DNA of 64,000 bases from Pseudomonas oleovorans subsp. oleovorans (GTDB taxonomy: Bacteria; Pseudomonadota; Gammaproteobacteria; Pseudomonadales; Pseudomonadaceae), in contig NZ_NIUB01000027.1 in assembly GCF_002197815.1 (NCBI RefSeq), forward strand, positions 1 through 64,000, read 5' to 3'. The notes beneath the pieces are model-generated. The model searched no databases and was not told where the DNA came from. It saw only the letters and a program-made list of their open reading frames with translations. Every line of letters begins with the position of its first letter. Positions within the stretch are counted from its first letter, which is position 1. Positions 22,135 through 30,941 of the stretch are shown piece after piece. A program made the translations under genes and the position numbers.

Positions 22135-22674
22135 TCAGTCCCCCAGGCGCGGAAAGCGGCTGGCGATATCGTCGCCCGTCCGCTCTGGCGTCTCGTCGCC
22201 AAGGCTCAGGCGCAGAGCCAGCACGTGCGGTTCTTCACCTAGGTCGAACCAGTGCCGAGTGCCGGCCGGCAGCGTCAGCAGGTCGCCACGCTCCCCCTGC
22301 AGCACATACACGTAGCCATCCAGGTGCACGCTGAGCTGGGCGAAACCACCCAGGAACAACCAGGTACTGGCGCTAGACTGCACTTGCTCGTCCAAATACC
22401 GAGCGCGCAGCTCCAGTTTCTGCGGATGATTGCGCTGCAGGTTGAACAGCTCCTGCTGCACATAGCCTTCCTTGCCCAGGAACGCCTGCAGCCACAGACC
22501 GTAGGCAGCGTCGAACTCGGCCTGCTCGCAACCAGGGCGCAACGCAGCCGGCAATTCCACCTGGCGATAGTCGATGTCCACCGCGGACAGGGTGCTGGCG
22601 ATATCGTCGGCGTGGTTGAGAACCTTGTTCGGCAGTTCCGGGGAGGTGTGCGGGTAGACGGCGAGGCTGCTCAT
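22135..22674 (-). CDS. Acireductone dioxygenase-like cupin without metal ligands
   Basis: A 179-residue protein clearly of the ARD/MtnD family: the N-terminus NKVLNHADDIASTL, RNHPQKLELRARYLDE and the C-terminal LPAGTRHWFDLGEEPH and TGDDIASRFPRL all match. ARD binds Fe or Ni through His-X-His-X3-Glu plus a later His. Here that motif reads Q97-V-Q99-S-S-A-S103, so only H141 remains. It is unlikely to be a working methionine-salvage dioxygenase. It lies 16 bp after the MFS gene in an aroC-led operon. No mtnB or mtnC is seen nearby. Confidence 0.85.
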   Translation of the reverse strand: MSSLAVYPHTSPELPNKVLNHADDIASTLSAVDIDYRQVELPAALRPGCEQAEFDAAYGLWLQAFLGKEGYVQQELFNLQRNHPQKLELRARYLDEQVQSSASTWLFLGGFAQLSVHLDGYVYVLQGERGDLLTLPAGTRHWFDLGEEPHVLALRLSLGDETPERTGDDIASRFPRLGD

Positions 22675-22690
22675 GGAGGGTTCACTCGAT

Positions 22691-23851
22691 TCAGGGTCGC
22701 TCGGGCGGCAGACGGGTGGCAATGATGAAGGCTGCCAGCAAGGCTACCAGACTGGCGATGGCGAAGGTCCAGGCCGGGCCCAGGCCCTTCCAGCTGTAAC
22801 CGGCATATAGCGCGCCCAACGCACCGCCGATGCCGGCCAGGCTGACATAGAGCGCCTGGGCCTGCCCCTGCTGGCGGTCCGCAAAACTGCGCTGCACGAA
22901 GTGGATACAGGCAGCATGGAACGCGCCGAAGGTGGCGGCGTGCATGCACTGCGCCAGCAGCAGCACCGGCAGGTACTGGGGCAGACCGCCCAGCAGCAGC
23001 CAGCGCATGGCGGTGATCAGGAAGCTGGCCAGCAGTACCGCGCGCAGCGAGTAGCGCTGCAGCAGTCGCGCCATGACCAGGAACAGCAGGATCTCCGCCG
23101 CCACCCCCAAGGCCCAGAACAACCCGATGGCGCCACGACTGTAGCCAACGCCCTCCAGGTGCAGAGTGAGGAAGGTGTAGTACGGGCCGTTGCTCAACTG
23201 CATCAGCCCGACGCTGAGGTAAAACGCGAGGATGCCGGGGCGACGCAATTGGCGCACAAAGCCTTCCGGCTCCAGCGTGCTCGGGCGCAGCACAGGCTGT
23301 GCATTGGGCACCCAGAAACTGCTGACGACGATACCGGCCATGATCACCAGCAGCGCTGCCGGATAGGCATCCAGACTCAGCCACTCAAACAGCAGGCCGA
23401 GGCCGACCACGGCGACGATAAAGCCGATGCTCCCCCACAAGCGAATCTGGCTGTAGCGCGCCGCCTGCTCGCGCAGATGGGCCAGGGTGATGACCTCGAA
23501 CTGCGGCAGTACCGCATGCCAGAAGAAGGCGTGCGTGGCCATGATCAGCGCCAGCCAGGCGTAGCTTTGACTGAAGAAGATGCCGGCGAAGCAGACCAGG
23601 GTGCACAGCGCGCCGAAACGTACGATCAACAGGCGCTGCCCGGTGTGGTCACCCAGCCAGCCCCACAGGTTCGGTGCCAGACAGCGCATCAGCATGGGAA
23701 TGGCGATCAGCTCGCCGATCCGCGCCGGAGAAAAGCCCAGGTGGTCGAAGTACAGCGCCAGGAACGGCGCCGTACCCCCGAGCAGAGCGAAGTAGAAGAA
23801 GTAGAAGCCGGACAGCCGCCAGTAAGGCAGGGCCGCACGCGCCCAGGTCAC
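22691..23851 (-). CDS. MFS transporter (MFS_1-like/HcaT-type)
   Basis: A 386-residue inner-membrane protein with about 12 helices. The start WRLSGFYFFYFALLGGTAPFLALYF and the loop GWLGDHTGQR match the MFS_1_like group that includes 3-phenylpropionate and nucleoside carriers. The substrate is unknown. Its start overlaps the aroC stop (23848-23851, ATGA), showing coupling to aroC as in other pseudomonads. Confidence 0.88.
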   Translation of the reverse strand: MTWARAALPYWRLSGFYFFYFALLGGTAPFLALYFDHLGFSPARIGELIAIPMLMRCLAPNLWGWLGDHTGQRLLIVRFGALCTLVCFAGIFFSQSYAWLALIMATHAFFWHAVLPQFEVITLAHLREQAARYSQIRLWGSIGFIVAVVGLGLLFEWLSLDAYPAALLVIMAGIVVSSFWVPNAQPVLRPSTLEPEGFVRQLRRPGILAFYLSVGLMQLSNGPYYTFLTLHLEGVGYSRGAIGLFWALGVAAEILLFLVMARLLQRYSLRAVLLASFLITAMRWLLLGGLPQYLPVLLLAQCMHAATFGAFHAACIHFVQRSFADRQQGQAQALYVSLAGIGGALGALYAGYSWKGLGPAWTFAIASLVALLAAFIIATRLPPERP

Positions 23852-24939
23852 AGCTGTGGCAGCACCGGTGTGGTGACGCGCACGTCGGCGTTCTGCGCGC
23901 GGTGACGCAGCAGGTGATCCATCAGCACGATGGCCATCATCGCCTCGGCGATCGGCGTGGCACGAATGCCCACGCAGGGGTCGTGACGGCCCTTGGTGAT
24001 CACATCCACCGGGTTACCGTCGACGTCGATGGAGCGCCCCGGCGTGGTGATGCTGGAGGTCGGCTTGAGCGCCAGGTGGGCAACGATCGGCTGGCCACTG
24101 GAAATACCACCGAGAATGCCGCCAGCGTTATTGGAGAGGAAGCCCTCCGGAGTCAGCTCGTCGCGGTGCTCGGTGCCACGTTGGGCGACGCAGGCGAAGC
24201 CGGCGCCGATCTCCACGCCCTTGACCGCGTTGATGCTCATCAGCGCATGGGCCAGTTCGGCGTCGAGGCGGTCGAAGATCGGCTCGCCGAGGCCCGGCAT
24301 CACCCCTTCGGCGACCACGGTGATCTTCGCGCCGACCGAATCCTGGTCACGGCGCAGCTGATCCATGTAGGCCTCCAGCTCCGGCACCTTGTCCGGGTCG
24401 GGGCTGAAGAAGGCGTTCTGCTCGACGCTGTCCCAGGTCTTGAACGGGATCTCGATGGGGCCGAGCTGGCTCATGTAGCCACGGATGACGATGCCCTGGC
24501 TGGCCAGGAACTTCTTGGCGATGGCGCCGGCCGCCACACGCATGGCAGTTTCGCGCGCCGAGCTGCGGCCGCCGCCACGGTAGTCGCGGATGCCGTACTT
24601 GTGGTGGTAGGTGTAGTCGGCGTGGGCCGGGCGGAACAGATCCTTGATCGCCGAGTAGTCCTTGGACTTCTGGTCGGTGTTGCGGATCAGCAGGCCGATG
24701 GAGCAGCCGGTGGTCTTGCCCTCGAACACGCCGGAGAGGATTTCCACCTCGTCGTCTTCCTGGCGCTGCGTGGTGTGGCGGCTGGTGCCAGGCTTGCGGC
24801 GATCGAGGTCGCGCTGCAGGTCTTGCAGAGTAATCTCGACACCAGGCGGGCAACCGTCGACGATGGCGACCAGCGCCGGGCCATGGCTTTCGCCAGCGGT
24901 GGTGACGGTGAACAGCTTGCCGTAGGTATTGCCGGACAT
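23848..24939 (-). CDS. aroC: Chorismate synthase
   Basis: A 363-residue cytosolic FMN-dependent enzyme that converts 5-enolpyruvylshikimate 3-phosphate to chorismate. The family signatures are GESHGPALVAIVDGCPPG at the N-terminus, RDYRGGGRSSARETA in the middle and the conserved RHD in KGRHDPCVGIR. The ATG at 24939 gives the invariant MSGNTYGKLFTVTTAGESHG; upstream codons are not conserved. It is the first gene of the aroC-MFS-cupin operon. Confidence 0.97.
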   Translation of the reverse strand: MSGNTYGKLFTVTTAGESHGPALVAIVDGCPPGVEITLQDLQRDLDRRKPGTSRHTTQRQEDDEVEILSGVFEGKTTGCSIGLLIRNTDQKSKDYSAIKDLFRPAHADYTYHHKYGIRDYRGGGRSSARETAMRVAAGAIAKKFLASQGIVIRGYMSQLGPIEIPFKTWDSVEQNAFFSPDPDKVPELEAYMDQLRRDQDSVGAKITVVAEGVMPGLGEPIFDRLDAELAHALMSINAVKGVEIGAGFACVAQRGTEHRDELTPEGFLSNNAGGILGGISSGQPIVAHLALKPTSSITTPGRSIDVDGNPVDVITKGRHDPCVGIRATPIAEAMMAIVLMDHLLRHRAQNADVRVTTPVLPQL

Positions 24940-25040
24940 GGGAAGACGCTCCGCGAAATTCAGCTCAGGCCCGGCGCTGCGCAGGCCCGATTCACAAGGT
25001 GGGCGAGTATACCTGCCGATAACTTGCAGTTCACCCCGAA

Positions 25041-25182
25041 CGGGCATTTCTAAAAACGTAAGCGAGGCAGTCAGCACAAGGCTGAAAACAGGCGAAAAGC
25101 GGAGTTTACGGGCTGTAAATGAGCATTTGAGCCTGTTTTCTAACGCAGTGATGATAACGCAGCTAGTTTTTAGAAGTGCCCG
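25041..25182. mobile_element. MITE-like element A (142 bp)
   Basis: Terminal inverted repeats cgggcatttctaaaaac and its near-perfect complement (16 of 17) bound an AT-richer body without coding capacity. Internally, 25102-25128 matches the element at 62488-62680 with one mismatch, as do an AACAGGCGAA and a GCCTGTTTT...AACGCAG stretch. It lies between aroC and the divergent hydrolase gene. Confidence 0.75.
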
Positions 25183-25237
25183 AACCTTGGCCAGCCGAAC
25201 GCGTCCAACGCCAGTCTGCCACTACCTTGTTCCCATC

Positions 25238-26200
25238 ATGCTACGAGCTCTACTCTTGTCCCTCACCCTGATCACCGGCCTGGCTCAGGCCAACACCACC
25301 CAGCAATCACCCATCAGCCTCGACACCGACCAGGGCACCCTGTACGGCAGCCTGCTGGTGCCGCAAAGCGACAAGCCGGTGCCAGTGGCGCTGCTGATCG
25401 CTGGCTCCGGCCCCACCGACCGCAATGGCAACAACCCCGAGGGCGGCCATAACGATGCACTGAAGAAGCTGGCCCAGGTCCTGGCGCGCAATGGCATCGC
25501 CAGCCTGCGTTACGACAAGCGCGGCGTCGCCGCCAGCCGCGCTGCCACGCCGGACGAAAAGGACCTCAGCGTCGAGCGTTACGTGGCCGATGTCGAAGGC
25601 TGGGCCAAGCTGCTCAGGGACGATCCGCGTTTTGATCGACTGATCCTGATCGGTCACAGCGAGGGCGCACTGATCTCCAGTCTGGCCGCGCCCGCCAGCC
25701 AGGCCGATGCACTGGTGTCCATCGCCGGCCCCGCCTACCCCGTTGGCCAGGTGCTGGATATGCAGCTGGCCATGCGCCTGCCGCCGCCGCTCCTGGCCGA
25801 GAGCAGGCACATCCTCGCCAACCTGATCCGCGGCAAGCTGCAGCCCGAGGTGCCCAAGGAACTGCAAGCGATCTATCGCCCCAGCGTGCAGCCCTACCTG
25901 ATCAGCCTGCTGCGCCAGGACCCGGCGGAGAACTTCGCCGCGCTGCAGATCCCCGCCTTGATCGTGCAAGGCACCCACGATGCCCAGGTCAGCCCCGACA
26001 ACGCCGAAGCCCTCAAGCAGGCCAAGCCCGATGCCGAACTGGCGATGATCGCCGGCATGAACCACGTCATGCGCATCACCCCGGCGCCCTGGAACGAACA
26101 GCTGGCGTCCTACGACGATCCGCAGCTACCCTTGGCCCGTGCGCTGGGCGAACGGATCCTGTCCTTCATTCGCTCCAGTACTGAGGAAAATGGCCGATAA
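25238..26200 (+). CDS. Secreted alpha/beta hydrolase
   Basis: A 320-residue hydrolase with a signal peptide (cleavage likely after LAQA, residues 16-19). The oxyanion-region motif is LIAGSGPTDRNGNNP, the nucleophile elbow is LIGHSEGAL, the acid lies in GTHDAQV and the His in GMNHVMR. This layout fits the periplasmic hydrolase group related to YfhR and dienelactone hydrolases; the substrate is unknown. The ATG at 25238 is chosen because it starts the signal peptide; the longer frame runs through the MITE. Confidence 0.87.
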   Translation: MLRALLLSLTLITGLAQANTTQQSPISLDTDQGTLYGSLLVPQSDKPVPVALLIAGSGPTDRNGNNPEGGHNDALKKLAQVLARNGIASLRYDKRGVAASRAATPDEKDLSVERYVADVEGWAKLLRDDPRFDRLILIGHSEGALISSLAAPASQADALVSIAGPAYPVGQVLDMQLAMRLPPPLLAESRHILANLIRGKLQPEVPKELQAIYRPSVQPYLISLLRQDPAENFAALQIPALIVQGTHDAQVSPDNAEALKQAKPDAELAMIAGMNHVMRITPAPWNEQLASYDDPQLPLARALGERILSFIRSSTEENGR

Positions 26201-26236
26201 CGCATCGAAGGCCACCGAACGGTACACAGGACGCCC

Positions 26237-27037
26237 ATGAGCGAAAACCCAGCCCCGCAGGCACCAGCGCCAGATGCCGAAGCTGCGACAAGCGAAACGC
26301 CTGCCGCGCCGCATCCCTGGGCGGACCTGCCAGCCGAGCAATTCAGCCTGCTGCGTCTGGCGCCACTGCCCGTCGACCGGGAAACCGGTCCGCGGCCGCT
26401 GCGCTTCGTCCAGCTTGGCCGGGTGGAACGCCACGCCAAAGACACGAGCCTGCTGCGCCTGACCATCCAGGTGCCCGGCCAGCGCCTGCATCGCCAGCAA
26501 AACCTGCTGGAGGTCTGGGCCGACCATCAGCGCAAGGAAGTTCGCTTCGGCCCGGACAAGGGCCTCAGCGTAGAACCGGCCAATCGCGGCCTGGGGCGTT
26601 TTCTCATGGCTCAGGGCATTGCCTGGGCGCGCAAGCAGTACGCGCACTACCAGGTCGAGGGCGCCGCCCTGCCGACCAAGGACAATTTCAACGACGCCGC
26701 CCGCGCCCGCCGTGACCACGCGCTGAAGGCGCAGGGTTTCACCATCGAGTACAGCGACCCGTTGCAACTCAAGCCCTTCTACAGCGCACCGCGCGTCAGC
26801 TCGCTGCATGGCGACTGGCATGCAGAGAAGGTACAGATCATCGAGTTGCTGGACGCCGCGGCGATGCTGCAGCAGGCCGACCAGACGCTGCAGCAGCAGG
26901 ACGTCAAACTGCGCAAGCTGGAAGATCGGCTCGAGCGTCTCAAGCGTGACGACAGTGGCCTGCGCTTCACCATCACCTGCCTGGTGGCGTTCAGCCTGTT
27001 TCAGGCGGGGTTGCTGATCTGGATCGCCACACGCTGA
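26237..27037 (+). CDS. Conserved hypothetical with coiled coil and C-terminal membrane anchor
   Basis: A 266-residue protein found next to prmB in Pseudomonas. A proline/alanine-rich N-terminus (1-35) is followed by a globular middle (about 40-200), which has a RGLGRFLMAQGIAWARKQY stretch resembling an acyl-CoA loop of GNAT folds, though the match is weak. A short coiled coil (about 212-240) and one C-terminal transmembrane helix (about 247-264) complete it. No catalytic function can be assigned. It follows the hydrolase by 36 bp and may share its transcript. Confidence 0.75.
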   Translation: MSENPAPQAPAPDAEAATSETPAAPHPWADLPAEQFSLLRLAPLPVDRETGPRPLRFVQLGRVERHAKDTSLLRLTIQVPGQRLHRQQNLLEVWADHQRKEVRFGPDKGLSVEPANRGLGRFLMAQGIAWARKQYAHYQVEGAALPTKDNFNDAARARRDHALKAQGFTIEYSDPLQLKPFYSAPRVSSLHGDWHAEKVQIIELLDAAAMLQQADQTLQQQDVKLRKLEDRLERLKRDDSGLRFTITCLVAFSLFQAGLLIWIATR

Positions 27038-27111
27038 TCCATTGCGGCGGAAGCCGCGAAAAATCAGCCCGTAAAGTAATGCCATTCAGTTGAGCCGTTG
27101 CCCTCGGTCCT

Positions 27112-27173
27112 TGTAGGAGCCGGCTTGCCGGCGATCCGCCATAAAAAGCATCGCCAGCAAGCTGGCTCCTACA
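27112..27173. repeat. REP pair (inverted)
   Basis: Two opposed copies of tgtaggagccggcttgccgg separated by about 20 nt, between convergent genes. This is the typical paired REP (BIME) of Pseudomonas and may act as a bidirectional transcription end. The remaining 27174-27268 shows nothing. Confidence 0.85.
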
Positions 27174-27268
27174 GAAAGTGCCCCCTCCACTGTAAGTGAG
27201 AGGGGTAAAGAACTTATCTGATCAGCCTTAGCCCTACGCTCTAACAGCCCTTGGTGCGCACCGGCGAA

Positions 27269-28189
27269 TCAGCCTTCGATACGCGAACGAAACAGTGCCT
27301 GATGCTCGCGACACTGCTTGGCCGCCAGCAGGAACACACCATGCCCGCCGCGCTGGAAGTCCAACCAAGTGAAATCCACTTCCGGGTACAGCGCTTCGAC
27401 ATGCACCTGGCTGTTGCCCACTTCGACGATGAGCACGCCACGCTCGGTCAGGTGATCGGCCGCTTCAGCCAGCATGCGTCGCACCAGATCCAGGCCATCA
27501 TTGCCGCAGGCCAGGCCCATCTCCGGCTCGTGCTGGTACTCGGCCGGCATGTCGGCAAAATCCTCGGCGTCGACATAAGGCGGGTTGGAGACGATCAGGT
27601 CGAAACGCTGCCCCGGCAACCCGGCGAAGCCATCACCCTGCACGCAGTACACGCGCTCCTCCAGGCCATGACGCTCGATGTTGAGGTTGGCCACCTCCAG
27701 CGCGTCGAACGACAGATCGCCCAGCACCACTTCCGCTTCGGGGAATTCGTAGGCGCAGGCGATGCCGATGCAGCCAGAACCGGTGCACAGATCGAGAATG
27801 CGCGCCGGCTCGGTTGGCAACCAGGGGGCGAAGTGACGGTCGATAAGCTCGGCGATCGGCGAGCGCGGCACCAGCACACGCTCATCGACGACGAAGGGCA
27901 AACCGCAGAACCAGGCTTCGCCGAGCAGGTAGGCGGTGGGTACGCGCTCTTCGATGCGGCGCTTGAGCAGCGTCTGCAGGTGAGCGTGCTCGTCGTCTTC
28001 CAGGCGGCAATCGAGATAGGCGTCGGAGATTTCCCAAGGCAGGTGCAGCGCGCCGAGCACCAGCTGACGCGCTTCATCCCAGGCATTGTCGGTGCCGTGG
28101 CCGAAGAACAGTTGCTCGGCCTGAAAACGACTGACGGCCCAGCGGATGTAATCACGCAGGGTACGTAAACGGGTAGTGAGAGCAGTCAC
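27269..28189 (-). CDS. prmB: Ribosomal protein uL3 glutamine methyltransferase
   Basis: A 306-residue class I methyltransferase that N5-methylates a glutamine of ribosomal protein L3. The N-terminal helical domain has the family tract YLLGEAWFCGLPFVVDERVLVPRSP; SAM motif I is ILDLCTGSGCIGIA and the glutamine-binding catalytic motif is SNPPYVD. The length and start match the family. Confidence 0.96.
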   Translation of the reverse strand: MTALTTRLRTLRDYIRWAVSRFQAEQLFFGHGTDNAWDEARQLVLGALHLPWEISDAYLDCRLEDDEHAHLQTLLKRRIEERVPTAYLLGEAWFCGLPFVVDERVLVPRSPIAELIDRHFAPWLPTEPARILDLCTGSGCIGIACAYEFPEAEVVLGDLSFDALEVANLNIERHGLEERVYCVQGDGFAGLPGQRFDLIVSNPPYVDAEDFADMPAEYQHEPEMGLACGNDGLDLVRRMLAEAADHLTERGVLIVEVGNSQVHVEALYPEVDFTWLDFQRGGHGVFLLAAKQCREHQALFRSRIEG

Positions 28190-28267
28190 GGGCGGCCTCC
28201 GGGTGAAAAGTGCGGAAGTTTAGCCCAGTGCGGGTGGCCAGCGCATGAATGAGCGGTTAACGAACAT

Positions 28268-28396
28268 TCATGAGCGCTCGCGCTTCTTGCGCAGTGCATC
28301 GTCATCAGGACGGCGCAGCTCGCGCAGAACGGCGATGGCCACGGCGATGGAGAACAGAAGCCAGAAATGCGGGGAAAACTGCGACAAAAGTGACAT
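28268..28396 (-). CDS. 42-residue single-span membrane protein
   Basis: A small protein from ATG 28396, with GGAG 6 nt upstream. It has one hydrophobic span (FWLLFSIAVAIAVL) and a charged cytoplasmic tail ending in DALRKKRERS. The clear ribosome site and hydrophobic core favour a real gene. Function unknown. Confidence 0.6.
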   Translation of the reverse strand: MSLLSQFSPHFWLLFSIAVAIAVLRELRRPDDDALRKKRERS

Positions 28397-28551
28397 GGCA
28401 ACTCCTTTTGCGTACGACCCTGAGTCCTTCAGGGCAGTTCCGATTCTGCTCCGGCAAAATGCACCGAGCAAGCCTTGGCGCAGATAGAGGTTCACAGAGC
28501 GCCCTGGCAAGCGGACAATGGCACATTATCACCATCAGCCAGGAGCCCGAG

Positions 28552-29148
28552 ATGTCCCATCCGCAAACCATGTTCCAGCTCACCGGTCGTGGCCACGCAC
28601 CGGCCAGCCTGAACAATGCGACCCTGCTGATCATCGATGCCCAGGAAGAGTACCGCAGCGGCGTCCTCGCGCTGCCGGGCCTGGCCCCCGCACTGGCAGA
28701 GATCGCCAGCCTGCTGGCAGCAGCGCGCAGTGCCGGTGCCGACATCGTTCACGTCAAACACCTCGGCATTCCCGGCGGCCTGCTCGACCCCAGCGGCCCG
28801 CGCGGTCGTCATCTACCGGAGGCAGCGCCACTGGCAGGCGAAATCGTGGTGGAAAAACGCCTGCCCAACGCCTTCGCTGGTACCGAGCTGCATGACCGCC
28901 TGCAGGCGCTCGGCCATCTTGACCTGATCGTCTGCGGCTTCATGACCCATTCGAGCGTCAGCACCACCGTGCGCGCAGCCAAGGACTACGGGTATCGCTG
29001 TACCTTGGTCGATGCTGCCTGCGCTACCCGCGACCTGCCTGCACCGGATGGCAGCGTGATCGCCGCCGCCGAGGTGCACCGCATCGAGATGATCGCCTTG
29101 GCCGACAATTTCGCCACCTTGGTGCCGCACGCCAAATCGCTGGTGTGA
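28552..29148 (+). CDS. Isochorismatase-family hydrolase with Ser at the nucleophile position
   Basis: A 198-residue protein of the cysteine-hydrolase (isochorismatase-like) superfamily. The acid D29 is in LLIIDAQEEY and K102 in VVEKRLPNAF. The segment GFMTHSSVSTTVRAA normally carries Cys after the first Ser, but here it is S135. The rest (YRCTLVDAACATRDLP) is well conserved. It may act like EntB-type members that lack the Cys, or be catalytically altered. The ATG at 28552 follows AGGAG. Confidence 0.85.
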   Translation: MSHPQTMFQLTGRGHAPASLNNATLLIIDAQEEYRSGVLALPGLAPALAEIASLLAAARSAGADIVHVKHLGIPGGLLDPSGPRGRHLPEAAPLAGEIVVEKRLPNAFAGTELHDRLQALGHLDLIVCGFMTHSSVSTTVRAAKDYGYRCTLVDAACATRDLPAPDGSVIAAAEVHRIEMIALADNFATLVPHAKSLV

Positions 29149-29229
29149 AACCTGAAGCAGTATCGCCAGCACTGCGGAACCCGGACGCGACCAGCCGGTC
29201 ATACCGAGGATAAGCCAAAGGAAATCGGA

Positions 29230-29550
29230 ATGAAGCTGTCCGACGATTTCGATGCACGCCGCTTGCGTCCACGCCCGCCGAAAAACTGGCGCCTGCGTAT
29301 CGGAGCCGGCCTGGGCGCCCTGCTCGCTGCCTTCGGCATTCTGCTGGCGATGGCGGGTGTCGCCTCGCTGGCAGGCCGCGCGCCGGTACTGGGTACGCTC
29401 AACGACTCCACCGGCGAGGCCACCGTCCTGCTGCTGCTCGGCCTGTTCCTGTTGTGGGCCGGGATCGCTTTCTGGCGTCGCTGCCGCAGACGCCTGCGTC
29501 GCCCCAGCGATCTGAGCCTGTCGCCATCATTGATGAAAAAGCGCGACTGA
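29230..29550 (+). CDS. Small two-span membrane protein
   Basis: A 106-residue protein with hydrophobic segments at about 26-47 and 66-84 and a strongly basic tail (WRRCRRRLRRPS). It is conserved near smr-folE in pseudomonads. No domain is recognised. The start ATG is preceded by AAAGGAAATCG, a good site. Confidence 0.7.
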   Translation: MKLSDDFDARRLRPRPPKNWRLRIGAGLGALLAAFGILLAMAGVASLAGRAPVLGTLNDSTGEATVLLLLGLFLLWAGIAFWRRCRRRLRRPSDLSLSPSLMKKRD

Positions 29551-29577
29551 TCACCCGAAAACACAGCACCAAAAACC

Positions 29578-29647
29578 GTAGGAGCCGGCTTGCCGGTGAT
29601 GCTCTTCTTCAATCGAATTGATGATCGCCCGCAAGCGGGCTCCTACA
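29578..29647. repeat. REP pair (inverted)
   Basis: The opposed units gtaggagccggcttgccgg and cccgcaagcgggctcctac lie between the small membrane protein gene and the smr gene. Confidence 0.8.
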
Positions 29648-29715
29648 AATTCGTCTTTCTACGCTTACACGGCCGGCATTTGGGTAAAATGCCAGCCTGT
29701 TTCGCGGAGCCACCG

Positions 29716-30273
29716 ATGCAAGACGACGACTTTTCCCTGTTCCAGGCCGAGCTGCGCGGCGTCAAGCCGATCAAGCACGACCGCGCCGATACCGGCAAAC
29801 CCAAAACTGACCGTAAACAGTTCAACACCCTGCGCCAGGCTGCAACCATCAGCCAGGGCGAGATCAAGGTGGACGGGCTGTCCGACCAGTTCGTCATCGA
29901 CGTTGGCGCTGAAGACCCGCTGTACTGGGCCGGCAACGGCGTGCAGGACGGTCAGATGCGCAAGCTCAAGCTGGGCCAGATTCCGTTCGACGGCAGCCTC
30001 GACCTCCACGGCATGAGCGTCGAGAAAGCGCGCGACACGCTGTGGGAGTTTCTCGCCGAAGCCACCAAGTTGGAGATTCGCTGCGTACGCGTCACCCACG
30101 GCAAGGCGGTGCGCATGGATGGGCGCAAACCGATGATCAAAAGCCATGTGAACACCTGGCTGCGCCAGCACCCGCAGGTGCTGGGGTTCAGCTCCTGCCT
30201 GGCCAAGCACGGCGGCACCGGCGCGGTATACATCATCCTCAAGCGCACCATGATGGATGGTCGCGACGAGTAA
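29716..30273 (+). CDS. Smr domain endonuclease-like protein
   Basis: A 185-residue protein (YdaL/SmrA-like) with a C-terminal Smr domain. The key motifs are LDLHGMSVEKARDTL (about 97-111) and THGKAVR followed by GGTGAVYIILKR near the end. Smr domains nick DNA or RNA; the MutS2 partner is not attached here. The start at 29716 gives MQDDDFSLFQ, the normal N-terminus; the longer frame begins inside a REP. folE follows after 77 bp. Confidence 0.88.
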   Translation: MQDDDFSLFQAELRGVKPIKHDRADTGKPKTDRKQFNTLRQAATISQGEIKVDGLSDQFVIDVGAEDPLYWAGNGVQDGQMRKLKLGQIPFDGSLDLHGMSVEKARDTLWEFLAEATKLEIRCVRVTHGKAVRMDGRKPMIKSHVNTWLRQHPQVLGFSSCLAKHGGTGAVYIILKRTMMDGRDE

Positions 30274-30350
30274 TCAGAGAACCTGGCACTCTTGCCAGGC
30301 CCCTGTCGGCGCCCTACCCTGCGCCCATTCGATACCCAACAGGATTTTCC

Positions 30351-30896
30351 ATGTCCCTGGAACAACAGTACACCGCGATCCTTGGCCAGCTTGGCGAGGA
30401 CGTTTCCCGCGAAGGCCTGCTGGACACGCCCAAGCGCGCCGCCAAGGCCATGCAGTACCTCTGCCGTGGCTACCAGCAGACGCTGGAAGAGGTCACCAAC
30501 GGCGCGCTGTTCAGCTCCGACAACAGCGAGATGGTGCTGGTCAAGAACATCGAGCTGTATTCGCTGTGCGAGCATCATCTGCTGCCGTTCATCGGTAAGG
30601 CCCATGTTGCCTACATTCCCAACGGCAAGGTGCTCGGCCTGTCCAAGGTAGCGCGCATCGTCGACATGTACGCCCGCCGCCTGCAGATCCAGGAAAACCT
30701 CAGCCGGCAGATCGCCGAAGCAATTGAGCAGGTCACCGGCGCACTCGGCGTGGCAGTGGTCATCGAAGCGCAGCACATGTGCATGATGATGCGTGGCGTG
30801 GAGAAGCAGAACTCCTCCATGGTCACCTCGGTGATGCTCGGCGAATTCCGCAGCAACCCGGCGACCCGCGGCGAATTCCTCAATCTGGTTCGTTGA
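30351..30896 (+). CDS. folE: GTP cyclohydrolase I
   Basis: A 181-residue enzyme, first step of tetrahydrofolate synthesis from GTP. The Zn ligands are C73 and H76 (SLCEHHLLPF) and C144 (QHMCMMMRG), and the substrate-binding tract is VLGLSKVARIVDMYARRLQ. It forms a decamer in the cytosol. Pseudomonads often carry two folE genes, and this location after smr matches the shorter paralogue. Confidence 0.95.
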   Translation: MSLEQQYTAILGQLGEDVSREGLLDTPKRAAKAMQYLCRGYQQTLEEVTNGALFSSDNSEMVLVKNIELYSLCEHHLLPFIGKAHVAYIPNGKVLGLSKVARIVDMYARRLQIQENLSRQIAEAIEQVTGALGVAVVIEAQHMCMMMRGVEKQNSSMVTSVMLGEFRSNPATRGEFLNLVR

Positions 30897-30908
30897 CACC
30901 ACTCAAGA

Positions 30909-30941
30909 CGACGGCCGCTCACTTCGGTGAACGGCCGTCGC
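30909..30941 (+). terminator. Terminator of folE
   Basis: The stem acgacggccg/cggccgtcg encloses a short stem-loop (ctcacttcggtgaa, a UUCG-type tetraloop) and is followed by CCGTTT, 13 nt after the folE stop. It is followed at 30972-31028 by an interspersed repeat (cttctcccaccgggagaagg...gcgcgaagcgcc). Confidence 0.65.

Noticed and set aside
27112..27173. CRISPR-like repeats
   Set aside because: The repeats are opposed REP pairs with no regular spacers; no array of three or more direct repeats was seen in the window.
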